64,000 nucleotides of DNA from Salinispirillum sp049115955 (GCA_049115955.1 JAGDZJ010000005.1:124001-188000); one strand, 5' to 3'. Shown: positions 44,969-53,864, numbered from the stretch's first letter. Notes: generated by a model not told the origin, from the letters alone. Translations and numbers: made by a program.

Positions 44969-46060
44969 TTACTGGATCCGTTGCTGAGTGTCTTTGTTGA
45001 ACAAGTGTATATTGGCGCGATCCACCCGCAAAGGGACTTGCGTGCCGCGCTCATAACGTATCTTACCAGACTGCTCGGCAACCATCAGATCGGGATTGCC
45101 GGGTAAACGTCCATACAACAAGGTATCTGCCCCCAAGGGCTCGACCATTTCCACTTGCAGCGTGAAATCTGCCGCCTCTGGAATACAGGCTTCCAGGTGT
45201 TCCGGGCGCAAACCCAACACCAGCTCTTGGCCTTGCAAGCCGGACAAGTCCAACGCGCTTTCGCCGGTCGTGCCTAAATCCAATACATGACCACCGGTTA
45301 ACAGCAACTGCGTGCCTTGCACTTGTGCCGCCATGAAGTTCATCCCCGGCGAACCCAGAAAGCTGGCAACGAATTGCGTCTCAGGGCGTTCGTACAGATC
45401 CAACGGCGGGCCCATTTGCTCGACGCGGCCGTTATTCATCACCACCAGGCGATCAGCCAGCGTCATGGCCTCGACTTGGTCGTGCGTCACATAGATCGAC
45501 GTCGTGCCAAACTCTTGCTGCAAACGCTTGATCTCGATGCGCATCTGCACACGCAGCTTGGCGTCCAAATTCGACAGCGGCTCATCAAACAAAAACACCT
45601 TGGGGTTACGCACAATGGCGCGCCCCATGGCCACGCGCTGGCGCTGACCACCCGACAACTGCTTAGGCTTGTTGTTCAATAAATGGCTGATTTCCAAGGT
45701 GGCCGCTGCGCGCTCCACTTTTTGTTTGATGTCTTCTTTCGACATACCCCGGTTTTTCAAACCATAACCCATGTTCTGCGCCACCGTCATATGGGGGTAC
45801 AGCGCGTAGTTCTGGAATACCATGGCGATGTCACGTTCGGCGGGTTCGAGGTCGTTCACCCGCACATCGCCAATAAACAGGTCGCCGCCGCTGACGCTTT
45901 CCAAGCCCGCCACCATGCGTAAGGACGTGGATTTACCACACCCGGAAGGCCCGACCAATACCACCAGCTCGCCGTCAGGGATTTCGATGTTCAAGTCATG
46001 AATGGCTTCAAAGCCATTGTTATAGGTTTTCTTGATATTGCGTAATGAAACTGTGGCCAC
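44969..46060 (-). CDS. ugpC: UgpC, glycerol-3-phosphate ABC transporter ATPase
   Basis: 363-residue ATPase of the MalK/UgpC group. Walker A GPSGCGKST, Q-loop FQNYALYPH, signature LSGGQRQRVAMGRAI, Walker B VFLFDEPLSNLD and H-loop YVTHDQ are intact. The C-terminal OB-type regulatory domain (TLLYGRLPGNPDLMV) fits MalK-like proteins, which can be inhibited by phosphate. Energises UgpA/UgpE uptake of sn-glycerol-3-phosphate and glycerophosphodiesters. Sits 16 bases behind ugpE. Confidence 0.96.
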   Translation of the reverse strand: MATVSLRNIKKTYNNGFEAIHDLNIEIPDGELVVLVGPSGCGKSTSLRMVAGLESVSGGDLFIGDVRVNDLEPAERDIAMVFQNYALYPHMTVAQNMGYGLKNRGMSKEDIKQKVERAAATLEISHLLNNKPKQLSGGQRQRVAMGRAIVRNPKVFLFDEPLSNLDAKLRVQMRIEIKRLQQEFGTTSIYVTHDQVEAMTLADRLVVMNNGRVEQMGPPLDLYERPETQFVASFLGSPGMNFMAAQVQGTQLLLTGGHVLDLGTTGESALDLSGLQGQELVLGLRPEHLEACIPEAADFTLQVEMVEPLGADTLLYGRLPGNPDLMVAEQSGKIRYERGTQVPLRVDRANIHLFNKDTQQRIQ

Positions 46061-46076
46061 GGTAATGTCCCCTTAA

Positions 46077-46928
46077 TTATTTCTCTTGCTCGATGAGGCC
46101 TTTGACAAAAAACTTCTGCATCACAATGACCACCACCACGGGCGGCAGCATGGCCAATACCGTTGTGGTCATGATGATGTTCCAGGGCACATTGCCCTCG
46201 CCAGCCGTCATCAAACGCTTGATGACCATCACAATGGTGTAGTAATTCTCGTCGGTGGTGATCAACAGTGGCCACAGATACTGGTTCCAACCGTATATAA
46301 ACAGAATGACGAACAACGCCGCTATGTTGTTCACCGACAATGGCAACAGGATGTCTTTAAAGAACTTAAAAGGCCCCGCCCCGTCGATGCGCGCTGCTTC
46401 TACCAGCGAACTGGGAATCGACAAGAAGAACTGCCGAAACAAGAAGGTCGCCGTAGCGCTGGCGATCAACGGAATGGTCAGGCCAGCGTACGAGTTCAGC
46501 ATGCCCAAACGCGCCACGACCTCGTAAGTGGGCAGAATCCGCACCTCCACCGGCAGCATCAAAGTCAGGAAGATCAACCAAAAGCAGGTACGACGGAACG
46601 GAAAGCGGAAATACACGATGGCGTAAGCCGACATCAGTGAAATCACTATTTTGCCGACCGCGATGACCATGGCCATAATAAAACTGTTCCACATCATCCA
46701 CGAAGCCGACACGGTAACACCCAGCACCCGCTCGTCGTTTTGCCAGACGCGACGGAAGTTATCCAAGCCCTGCTCGCCAAACCACAGGGGCATGACACCA
46801 GAGACGAAGGAGCTGGAGGTGTTGGTCGAGGCCACCAAAGCGATCCAGATCGGAAAGCCGATGATGCCTATACCCAGAATAAGCACAATATGCCGCAGTG
46901 CGGACAACCAAGGGCGATTCTCTATCAT
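46077..46928 (-). CDS. ugpE: UgpE, glycerol-3-phosphate ABC transporter permease
   Basis: 283-residue inner-membrane permease with six helices and the EAA loop (SLVEAARIDGAGPFKFFKDIL) that docks to UgpC. The start lies on the ugpA stop (TGATG). Second permease of the heterodimer. Confidence 0.95.
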   Translation of the reverse strand: MIENRPWLSALRHIVLILGIGIIGFPIWIALVASTNTSSSFVSGVMPLWFGEQGLDNFRRVWQNDERVLGVTVSASWMMWNSFIMAMVIAVGKIVISLMSAYAIVYFRFPFRRTCFWLIFLTLMLPVEVRILPTYEVVARLGMLNSYAGLTIPLIASATATFLFRQFFLSIPSSLVEAARIDGAGPFKFFKDILLPLSVNNIAALFVILFIYGWNQYLWPLLITTDENYYTIVMVIKRLMTAGEGNVPWNIIMTTTVLAMLPPVVVVIVMQKFFVKGLIEQEK

Positions 46929-47809
46929 CAGTATTGCACCTTCCGCTCGACGTACCGAAATTGAATGACCGTCAGGGTGATCACCAGAATCATCAAGATC
47001 ACCGACTGCGCCGCTGAGCTGCCGAGATCAAGGCCAACAAAGCCATCTTCATACACCTTGTACACCAAGGTGCGGGTGGAGTTGTCCGGGCCGCCTAAAG
47101 TAGTGGCGTGAATGACACCAAAAGTCTCGAAGAAGGCATACACCACGTTCACCACCAGCAAGAAGAAAGCGGTGGGTGAAAGCAGCGGAAATACAATCTG
47201 CCAGAACCGCTTGAACGGACTCGCACCATCAATCGCAGCCGCTTCAATCAACGATTTAGGAATGGCCTGCATACCGGCCAAGAAGAAAATGAAGTTGTAA
47301 CTCACCTGTTTCCACGCCGAGGCAATCACCACCACGGCCATGGCTTCGCCACCGTTCACATAGTGGTTCCAGTGGTAGCCCACAAACTTCATCCAATAAG
47401 GCAAGATACCCATAGAAGGGTTAAACATCAGCCACCAGAGTACGGCTGCGACAACCGGTGCCACAGCATAAGGCCAGATCAACAGGGTTTTATACGTGCC
47501 TGCGCCCTTGATCACTCGGTCAGCCATTGCGGCCAGCAAAAGCGCGACCGCCATGCCGGAAAAAGCCACCATGGCGCTGAAAGCAAAGGTGACGCGCATG
47601 GAATTCCAATACTCGTCATCTTGAAACAGATAGATAAAATTCTCGAACCAGACGAATTCGCGCGAAAAGCCAAAGGCGTCTTCAATAAGGAACGATTGAT
47701 ACAATGCCTGACCCGCAGGCCAGAGAAAGAATACTATGGTCACAGCCAATTGCGGTGCCAACAGAAAGTAGGGCAGCACCTTGTTATTAAATACCACGGT
47801 ATCGTGCAT
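46928..47809 (-). CDS. ugpA: UgpA, glycerol-3-phosphate ABC transporter permease
   Basis: 293 residues from ATG 47809 (MHDTVVFNNKVLPYFLLAP). Six membrane helices; EAA motif SLIEAAAIDGASPFKRFWQIV. The frame stays open up to 47875, but homologues start near the chosen Met. Partner of UgpE in the channel. Separated from ugpB by 115 bases that contain a strong hairpin. Confidence 0.94.
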   Translation of the reverse strand: MHDTVVFNNKVLPYFLLAPQLAVTIVFFLWPAGQALYQSFLIEDAFGFSREFVWFENFIYLFQDDEYWNSMRVTFAFSAMVAFSGMAVALLLAAMADRVIKGAGTYKTLLIWPYAVAPVVAAVLWWLMFNPSMGILPYWMKFVGYHWNHYVNGGEAMAVVVIASAWKQVSYNFIFFLAGMQAIPKSLIEAAAIDGASPFKRFWQIVFPLLSPTAFFLLVVNVVYAFFETFGVIHATTLGGPDNSTRTLVYKVYEDGFVGLDLGSSAAQSVILMILVITLTVIQFRYVERKVQY

Positions 47810-47832
47810 AGAAACGCTCACCAGACAGTAAC

Positions 47833-47865
47833 GGCACAGCCCCAACATCACGTTGAGGCTGTGCC
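47833..47865 (-). terminator. Intra-operon hairpin between ugpB and ugpA
   Basis: GGCACAGCC and GGCTGTGCC (47833-47841 and 47857-47865) extend inwards through CAAC/GTTG to a stem of about 14 pairs with one mismatch. No T-run follows in the direction of transcription, so it more likely protects the 3' end of ugpB mRNA or partly attenuates, giving more binding protein than permease, as seen between malE and malF. Confidence 0.55.
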
Positions 47866-47924
47866 TTGCGATCACATCGCGTCAATGGCGGCCATCAAAG
47901 CCGCCGTCACCCAGTCAACAGCAA

Positions 47925-49226
47925 TCAGCGATTAGCACGCTCAAAACGACGCAGTTGCTCGTTGCCGCGCTGTACAGCACGATCCAACGCTTGCTGTGCC
48001 GTCGCACTGCCGTTCCATACCGACTCCAAAGACTCATCAATGATGCTGCGGATCTGTGGGAAGTTACCCAGACGCACACCCATAGAGTTGTCTGTTGGCT
48101 CAACCGACGTCATCTGCTTGATGGAAGTGTCTGTGCCAGGGTTTTGCGTGTAGAAGTTCTGACGCTCAGACAGCTCAATGGCTGAGTAAGTGATTGGCAG
48201 GTAACCAGTGAACTGGTGCCAATCGGCCTGCACTTCCGGTACGGCGAGGTAGTCATAGAAGGCGGCTACGGCGCGGTAAGCGTCTTCATCGTGACCGCGC
48301 AAAGTCCACAGGGTTGCACCACCAATGATGGTGTTCTGTGGCGTTTCGATGACGTTGTCCCAATACGGCAATGAACTTACACCGAACTCAAACTGCGCAT
48401 TGGCATTGATACCGGCATAACCCGCAGAAGACTCGGTATACATACCGCATTCTTGACCGTAGAACTTCGCTGAACCTTCGTTAGTACGACCGGAATAGCT
48501 GAAGATTCCGTCGCGCTGCCACTGGCCCATACGCTCAACGTGAGCCACTTGCACCGGGCCATTGAAGACCAGCTCGGTATCCAAACCACCAAAACCGTTC
48601 ATTTGCGTGGCGAACGGCACGTCATGACGGGCCGACAGGTTTTCGAGGTGAATCCACGACTGCCAAGCGGTGGTGAAACCACAGGCGTAACCGGCGCCCA
48701 ACAACGCCTCACCGAACTCTTCCATTTCGTCCCACGTGCGTGGGCCGCGATCCGGCAGACCGGCTTTTTGGAAAGCTTCTTTATTGTAATACAGCACCGG
48801 CGTCGAGCTGTTGAACGGCATCGACAGCATGTTGCCGTCTTCGTCCGCGTAGTAACCGGTCACACTGCTTAAATAGTTGTCGGGTTCAAAATTACGGCCA
48901 TGCTGCTCCATCAACTGGTAAGCAGGATACACCGCACCTTCAGCGGCCATCATGGTAGCGGTGCCCACTTCATACACCTGCACAATGGCAGGCTGCTGAC
49001 CCGAACGGAAGGCCGCGATGGCACCGGTCATGGTGTCGTTGTAGTTACCCCGGTAACTCGCGGTAACCTGATACTCGCTTTGCGACGCATTGAAACCGGC
49101 CACAACATCTTCGACCTTCTCACCCAATGCACCACCCATGGCGTGCCAAAATTGAATTTCCGTAGTAGCCATTGCAGGGGCTGCACTCAGCGACGCAACA
49201 ACGGCGGCAATCAATGTCTTTTTCAT
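47925..49226 (-). CDS. ugpB: UgpB, periplasmic glycerol-3-phosphate binding protein
   Basis: 433 residues, near the 438 of E. coli UgpB. Signal peptide MKKTLIAAVVASLSAAPAMA, then ATTEIQFWHAMGGALGEKVE, typical of UgpB, and the ligand-site region SMPFNSSTPVLYYNKEAF. Delivers sn-glycerol-3-phosphate to UgpAE. First gene of the operon, behind a Pho-box-like site. Confidence 0.96.
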   Translation of the reverse strand: MKKTLIAAVVASLSAAPAMATTEIQFWHAMGGALGEKVEDVVAGFNASQSEYQVTASYRGNYNDTMTGAIAAFRSGQQPAIVQVYEVGTATMMAAEGAVYPAYQLMEQHGRNFEPDNYLSSVTGYYADEDGNMLSMPFNSSTPVLYYNKEAFQKAGLPDRGPRTWDEMEEFGEALLGAGYACGFTTAWQSWIHLENLSARHDVPFATQMNGFGGLDTELVFNGPVQVAHVERMGQWQRDGIFSYSGRTNEGSAKFYGQECGMYTESSAGYAGINANAQFEFGVSSLPYWDNVIETPQNTIIGGATLWTLRGHDEDAYRAVAAFYDYLAVPEVQADWHQFTGYLPITYSAIELSERQNFYTQNPGTDTSIKQMTSVEPTDNSMGVRLGNFPQIRSIIDESLESVWNGSATAQQALDRAVQRGNEQLRRFERANR

Positions 49227-49343
49227 ACTGTTTTCCTCAGTGTTTTTATTGTTGTGGCAGTTTCATATGCACACTCATAAGAACAGCATATGAACTCAAG
49301 GCCACCCAATCTAACGCATACATTTTCATTTTGTCACTACCTT

Positions 49344-49361
49344 ATGACGTTTTTATGGCAA
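49344..49361 (-). promoter_or_regulatory. Pho-box-like site upstream of ugpB
   Basis: On the minus strand the sequence TTGCCAT-AAAA-ACGTCAT gives two seven-base repeats with a four-base AT spacer, the layout of the PhoB consensus CTGTCAT-n4-CTGTCAT, with five of seven matches in each repeat. A CAAAAT hexamer follows ten bases on, about where a PhoB-dependent -10 should be. The ugp operon is a PhoB target in E. coli. Confidence 0.6.
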
Positions 49362-49513
49362 AAACGAAAACCTCATTGTCATTTTTGCTGAACAGTATTA
49401 TTCATTTGAACATTCGTGAGTTCTGCACAGTAATCAATCACTATTCGGTAAATTGCCGGGTTATGCAGTAAACTACCTGCCCCGAAAACGCTGGCCAAAA
49501 CATGGAGCTCCGC

Positions 49514-50173
49514 ATGCCCTTGCTACCCTATGAAGAAATCAACCCGTCTGCGCCCGCTGATAGCGCGGTGATTTGGTTACACGGACTAGGCGCAGATGGT
49601 CACGACTTCGTACCCATCGTGCCGGAGCTCAAATTGCCCAGTACGCTGGCCACTCGTTTCATATTTCCACATGCACCCAGCCTGCCCGTCACCGTCAACG
49701 GTGGCATGGTCATGCCCGCGTGGTACGACATTTTGGACATCAGTATTGACCGCAAAGTGGATGTCGAGCAGTTGTCTGCGTCTGCAACTGCGATACTGGA
49801 ATTGGTACAGCAGGAAATCGATCGGGGCATCGACTCAAAGCGGATCGTCTTGGCAGGCTTCTCACAAGGCGGCGCAGTGGCCTATCACGCCGCACTGGGT
49901 TGTGACAAACCTTTGGCCGGGCTGCTGGCCATGTCGACTTACTTTGCCACCGCCGACAACCTAACCCCGCACCCGAACAATGCTGAACTGCCCGTGTTGA
50001 TTCAACACGGCGACCAGGACCCCATCGTCCCAGAGCAGCTAGGCCGCGCCGCCCAAAGCCGCCTAACCGCCATGGGTTACAAACCGGAATATCAGGTTTA
50101 CCCCATGCCGCATTCAGTGCACCCGCAACAGGTTCAAGCGATCAGTCAGTGGCTACAGGCGGTACTCAATTGA
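49514..50173 (+). CDS. Alpha/beta-hydrolase carboxylesterase (EstB type)
   Basis: 219-residue cytoplasmic esterase or phospholipase of the carboxylesterase 2 family. Oxyanion region LHGLGADGHDF, nucleophile GFSQGGAVA, Asp in QHGDQDPIVP and His in PHSVHPQQ. ATG 49514 is chosen over 49502 since GGAG lies six bases ahead. Relatives hydrolyse small esters or deacylate thioesters; substrate not predictable. Confidence 0.9.
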   Translation: MPLLPYEEINPSAPADSAVIWLHGLGADGHDFVPIVPELKLPSTLATRFIFPHAPSLPVTVNGGMVMPAWYDILDISIDRKVDVEQLSASATAILELVQQEIDRGIDSKRIVLAGFSQGGAVAYHAALGCDKPLAGLLAMSTYFATADNLTPHPNNAELPVLIQHGDQDPIVPEQLGRAAQSRLTAMGYKPEYQVYPMPHSVHPQQVQAISQWLQAVLN

Positions 50174-50204
50174 TCAACGACACGCCACATACGAGCGCAA
50201 CCAT

Positions 50205-50921
50205 ATGATACGCAGACTGATACGGCGATTACTGCGCTGGGGATTTTTGCTCGGTCTGCTGTTCGTCACTGTGAGCCTACTGATGGTCGCGCCACTGCGC
50301 TGGGTGAATCCCGTCACCTCGATGGTGATCTTAGAGCGTTGGTGGACCGGCGGTGACGACTTCGAACTGCGGCAAGACTGGTTGAGCTGGGATGACATAC
50401 CACGCCACGCAGCGTTGGCGGTAGTAGCGTCGGAAGACCAATTATTCCCACAGCATCGTGGTTTCGACTTGGAATCCATTGCGCAAGCGGTACAAGAGCG
50501 TGAGCAACGCGGGCAATTACGCGGCGCCAGCACCATCAGCCAGCAAGTAGCGCGGAACATGTATCTCTGGACCGGCCGCAGCTGGGTGCGCAAAGGCTTG
50601 GAAGCCTGGTTTACCTTGCTACTGGAACTGACCGTACCCAAGCACCGCATTCTGGAGATTTACCTGAACATCGCAGAGTGGGGGCCAAACGGAGTGTTCG
50701 GCTTGGAAGCCGCCGCACAGTATCATTTTAATCGCTCGGCGGATCGCTTGATTCCGTACCAGAGTGCCTTATTGGCCGCGACCTTACCCAGCCCGGCACG
50801 CTATACACCGGGGCGTGCTACGCCTTATATGCGCGAACGGGCGAATTGGATTATTAACCAGCAGAGGATGTTGGGTGGGACGGCTTGGTTGGCACCGATA
50901 GAGCCAGTTGAGCCGAACTGA
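50205..50921 (+). CDS. mtgA: MtgA, monofunctional peptidoglycan glycosyltransferase
   Basis: 238 residues with one N-terminal membrane helix (about 8-30) and a GT51 domain. Motifs: SEDQLFPQHRGFD with the catalytic Glu, RGASTISQQVARN, the KxxE-type segment LTVPKHRILEIYLNIAEWG and PSPARYTP. Polymerises lipid II into glycan strands in the periplasm. Thirty bases after the esterase gene, possibly co-transcribed. Confidence 0.96.
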   Translation: MIRRLIRRLLRWGFLLGLLFVTVSLLMVAPLRWVNPVTSMVILERWWTGGDDFELRQDWLSWDDIPRHAALAVVASEDQLFPQHRGFDLESIAQAVQEREQRGQLRGASTISQQVARNMYLWTGRSWVRKGLEAWFTLLLELTVPKHRILEIYLNIAEWGPNGVFGLEAAAQYHFNRSADRLIPYQSALLAATLPSPARYTPGRATPYMRERANWIINQQRMLGGTAWLAPIEPVEPN

Positions 50922-51055
50922 TCGAAACCTTATGATCATCAACGACGTAGGCTGATCTATGGGTATCAATCGAGCGTTTGTTTTAGCGAATAAACAACTC
51001 ATAGGTAAGTGTTAGTGCTCACGGCACATGGCTATGGCTTGCGTCTATTTGAAGG

Positions 51056-51631
51056 CTACGTCGGCTTTTCTTCATTGACGAGCATATCCATAAATTTTGC
51101 AAATCGCCTTTGTCTTGTTTCGGGTTTCTTTGCACTGGTCAATCCGTGCGCGATGACATAACGACTCGATTTAGTGAGCGTCTTAAAAAATTGTTCTGCT
51201 TTCGGCTTGCCCTCCAATGCTACTAGGAAGTCTGACGGCACTTTCACATCACTTGCCACATTGGCATTTTCCCACCGACCATCCGCTTGGGCGGAACGAA
51301 CATGCACAAGTCCTGGGTTCTTCATACGTCCCTCGCTCATTAGCGCTTCTGCATGCTCTTTATTCCTTTTCGACCAACTGCTCCGAGCTTTCCTAGGGGT
51401 AATACGCTGAATATAGGTATGCTCATCCAGTGACTTTTTGACACCATCAATCCACCCCCAGCAAAGCGACTCAATCACTACATCATCCCAAGTCACGCTG
51501 GAAATTCCGGTGCTTTTCTTAAAGATCTTTACCCACAATTCATTTTCAGTAGCGTGGTGCGCCATAAGCCAACGACCGAGATCTTTTGGCTCAGCAAAGG
51601 CCATAATTTTTACTGGATCGGCTTCCGGCAT
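51056..51631 (-). CDS. YdeI/OmpD-associated family protein
   Basis: 191 residues of the YdeI/OmdA family: HATENELWVKIFKKSTG, TWDDVVIESLCWGWIDG and the C-terminal RRFAKFMDMLVNEEKPT. Function poorly known; often found as a solitary accessory gene. No signal peptide. Starts a region of genes with lower GC and unrelated roles, consistent with horizontal acquisition. Confidence 0.85.
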   Translation of the reverse strand: MPEADPVKIMAFAEPKDLGRWLMAHHATENELWVKIFKKSTGISSVTWDDVVIESLCWGWIDGVKKSLDEHTYIQRITPRKARSSWSKRNKEHAEALMSEGRMKNPGLVHVRSAQADGRWENANVASDVKVPSDFLVALEGKPKAEQFFKTLTKSSRYVIAHGLTSAKKPETRQRRFAKFMDMLVNEEKPT

Positions 51632-51654
51632 GTCTCTAGTCTCTCAGTAATCAC

Positions 51655-51700
51655 GTTCTACTTGGAGCAAACCGAAGCGTTGGCTTGCTCCAAGTAGAAC
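51655..51700. repeat. 16-bp perfect inverted repeat with 14-base loop
   Basis: GTTCTACTTGGAGCAA (51655-51670) pairs exactly with 51685-51700. It lies between two minus-strand accessory genes, just after the stop of the DUF1761 gene, and has no T-run. May be a processing or termination hairpin, or a repeat left by a mobile element. Confidence 0.55.
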
Positions 51701-51711
51701 ACTGCCAGCCC

Positions 51712-52128
51712 CTAGTTCATGACATAGAGAATGGTTGTGGCAATGGAAATGCCAACCAAATGATAGCACCCCGTAATAATCGTATAGTAGATAGGTCTAG
51801 GCATATTAGGGTTGATGGCTATATTTAATGTGTTCGCAACCAAGTAACCAAAACCAACCAAGGCCGTGAACTCCAGCAACTCACCGAACGTCTCGACATT
51901 TAGCGCCTTCAATAAAATAGCACTAGCGACTGTGACCATGAGCGTGCAAATTGCAGGGCCAACGATAAATATTGGGGCTTGAGGCAGTTCTCTATCGCTA
52001 CCCCATCCAAGGGCTTCCATATACTGTTTCTTGAAAAAAACTGCGAACCACAAGGCTCCCAGCATGCAATACAGGAAAAACGCGGCAAAGACTGCAAAAG
52101 GGTTCAACTGCGGTAGCATCGTTAACAT
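51712..52128 (-). CDS. DUF1761 family membrane protein
   Basis: 138 residues from ATG 52128 (GGAGGA about eight bases ahead). Four membrane helices (about 8-30, 53-73, 82-102, 117-137). The pattern AFFLYCMLGALWFAVFFKKQY and NTLNIAINPNMPRPIYY fits DUF1761, family of unknown function. Possibly co-regulated with the downstream YdeI-like gene. Confidence 0.75.
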   Translation of the reverse strand: MLTMLPQLNPFAVFAAFFLYCMLGALWFAVFFKKQYMEALGWGSDRELPQAPIFIVGPAICTLMVTVASAILLKALNVETFGELLEFTALVGFGYLVANTLNIAINPNMPRPIYYTIITGCYHLVGISIATTILYVMN

Positions 52129-52196
52129 ACATTGTCCTCCAAAGGTTTGAAGGCACAGTATGAACCTGTGTTGAGACAACCCTATGTCACAGTAGT

Positions 52197-52895
52197 TTAT
52201 CGACTTTTCGTTTGTTCAAAGAGCTCCTCTAACGTTATGTTGTGAGCAGAAAAACTTAGCTCAAGCAACTCAAAGCCTACGATTCTATCCAGCCTGAAGT
52301 ACCGAAAATCATCACGCAGTTGGCAAAATGCTATCATCCACCAAGCATCGGCAGAGCTGACGATAGCAAAGGGCTCAACGACGCGTTCAGTGATCTGATT
52401 TCTTTGGTCGCAATAGCGAATTTTAATGAGCTTGAAGTTTGTCAGTGCAGATTGTATGTCAGAAAGATAGTTGCTGGTGCTGCTCGAACCTATGACGTTT
52501 TTCAACATCATTCGATCAGAAAGCAGTTGTATTTTTTTCCTTTGGTCCGGCGCCAACGCCAATTCAATTTTTTTAACAACGTTTGTATATATGTCTATAA
52601 TCGATTTATCACTAGATTTAAATATCAAATGCTTAACTGCAATTAATACATTAGCCTCAGCTTCACTAAGCATCAACGGCAAGGTTTTAAACCCGTCGAC
52701 CAGCTTGTAACCTTTATTCCCGTCTAAATATATAGGCACCCCTGCATCTTCTAGTGCTCGTATGTCTCGATAAATTGTGCGAGTAGACACCTCGAACTCT
52801 TTAGATAACCTTTTTGCGGTGACAACAGAGTTAACTTGTAAGTAAGTATAAATTGAATAAAGGCGTGAAAGCCTCTTTTTGTCATCAACACTCAT
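52197..52895 (-). CDS. HTH/WYL-domain transcriptional regulator (YafY-like)
   Basis: 232 residues. N-terminal winged helix (KRLSKEFEVSTRTIYRDIRAL, about 27-47) followed by a WYL domain (about 130-225), where the signature appears as PFAIVSSADAWWMIAF and FRYFRLDRIVGFEL. WYL domains sense small ligands or nucleic acid pieces. AT-richer than average. Located 68 bases upstream of the DUF1761 gene on the same strand; it may control that gene and the YdeI-like gene. Confidence 0.85.
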   Translation of the reverse strand: MSVDDKKRLSRLYSIYTYLQVNSVVTAKRLSKEFEVSTRTIYRDIRALEDAGVPIYLDGNKGYKLVDGFKTLPLMLSEAEANVLIAVKHLIFKSSDKSIIDIYTNVVKKIELALAPDQRKKIQLLSDRMMLKNVIGSSSTSNYLSDIQSALTNFKLIKIRYCDQRNQITERVVEPFAIVSSADAWWMIAFCQLRDDFRYFRLDRIVGFELLELSFSAHNITLEELFEQTKSR

Positions 52896-52939
52896 TATTC
52901 ATACCCTCTCAGAACAACACGCCACCGAAGTTGTCGATA

Positions 52940-53060
52940 ACAATAAAAGATATTCGCATACAGTCACACAAAAATGTTGATGAGCCCGCTTGTCTTCGGG
53001 CGTGCCAGTAAGATAATCGCTCCGCACTTTGTCTGTCCATGGCAGCAAACGACTACTCAT
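52940..53060 (-). pseudogene. Decayed YoeB toxin remnant
   Basis: An ATG at 53060 overlaps the antitoxin stop, as in intact yefM-yoeB pairs, and reads MSSRLLPWTDKVRSDYL, matching the start of YoeB (usual WTDxAWxDYLYW). Then the frame fails: the expected Tyr-Trp appears only after a one-base shift, and a later LIN segment in another frame. No full-length toxin of about 84 residues is possible. Seen by eye only. Confidence 0.55.
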
Positions 53061-53295
53061 CCATCAGGTCTCTTTGCGTGCTTTTCCCTGCTTTGAATTG
53101 CTCAATAGAGCGATTCAAGTGCTTCGCATTGGCTGGTGAACGCAACAAGTGAACCGTCGTCTCCATCAGACTGTTGTAGTAGGCCAGAGACATCACCACA
53201 GCACCTTCGACATCACGATGGATAATCACCGTTGTATCCGCGTCATTCACCACGGAATCCAACACCGCTTTTAAGCCATTTTTGGCTTCTGTAAA
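53053..53295 (-). pseudogene. YefM/Phd-type antitoxin lacking its start
   Basis: The frame reads SFTEAKNGLKAVLDSV, then VIIHRDVEGAVVMSLAYYN and HLLRSPANAKHLNRSIEQF, plainly YefM. The normal first few residues and start codon are missing: three codons upstream is a TAA that lies inside a 38-bp palindrome at 53296-53333. A TTG at 53265 could start a shortened 70-residue form lacking most of the DNA-binding region. The toxin partner is also broken, so the pair is probably dead. Confidence 0.7.
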
Positions 53296-53333
53296 TGACT
53301 GGACTTACCCCGGTACCGGGGTAAGTCCAGTCA
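53296..53333. repeat. 38-bp perfect palindrome
   Basis: The two 19-base halves meet at the centre GGTACC with no loop (TGACTGGACTTACCCC and its complement). It sits exactly where the yefM start codon should be. Either a mobile palindromic insertion or an excision scar. The stretch to 53390 also includes a short hairpin ATCACGG-CCT-CCGTGAT at 53366-53382, just past the end of the next minus-strand gene. Confidence 0.8.
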
Positions 53334-53390
53334 GTTTAAAGAGGCGTCCGTTTTAATGGGGCAAGATCACGGCCTCCGTGATTGGCCTAG

Positions 53391-53864
53391 TTAAACATCT
53401 GACTTCACCGTATCAATGTCTTTTATCAACCACTTAAGTAAATCTTTGTTCGTCATTGCCGTGGAACTATTTCCGAGACTCCGCCGAATTGCCAGCAACA
53501 CATTCCCAAATTCAATTAGGATGTCTGTACTTTGGCCCTCTCCAAGCTCAGCTCTATAAATAGTTGACCACATGGAATTCCAAGAGGACACCACTTCATC
53601 AGAACCAACAAGTACCAACTTAAATGATTTTGCCCGATATTCACGTGACTTAATTTTTTTCAATGTCTCTGCTTGGCTTTTCGGAGACAAATCCGAAAAC
53701 AAGGTTGCAAATGGCAGCAAAATTTCAAGATAGATTTGAGCTGCTTCTTCTTGTAGAGATTCCTCGACTCTGCGTTTGGCTTCGAGTTTTGACTTCAGAA
53801 GCCATCCGGCGCCACCACCAATCAAAGTTAATAAAACAGGTGCAAGATTACTTAGCCAATCCAA
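53391..53864 (-). CDS. Membrane-anchored protein of unknown function
   Basis: 157 residues. One N-terminal membrane helix (about 5-23, LAPVLLTLIGGGAGWLL) then a soluble helical domain (RRVEESLQEEAAQIYLEILL, later TDILIEFGNVLLAIRRSLG). The family is unknown to me. Similar small single-helix proteins occur in defence and accessory islands, but nothing here proves such a role. Isolated gene with lower GC. Confidence 0.55.
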   Translation of the reverse strand: MDWLSNLAPVLLTLIGGGAGWLLKSKLEAKRRVEESLQEEAAQIYLEILLPFATLFSDLSPKSQAETLKKIKSREYRAKSFKLVLVGSDEVVSSWNSMWSTIYRAELGEGQSTDILIEFGNVLLAIRRSLGNSSTAMTNKDLLKWLIKDIDTVKSDV

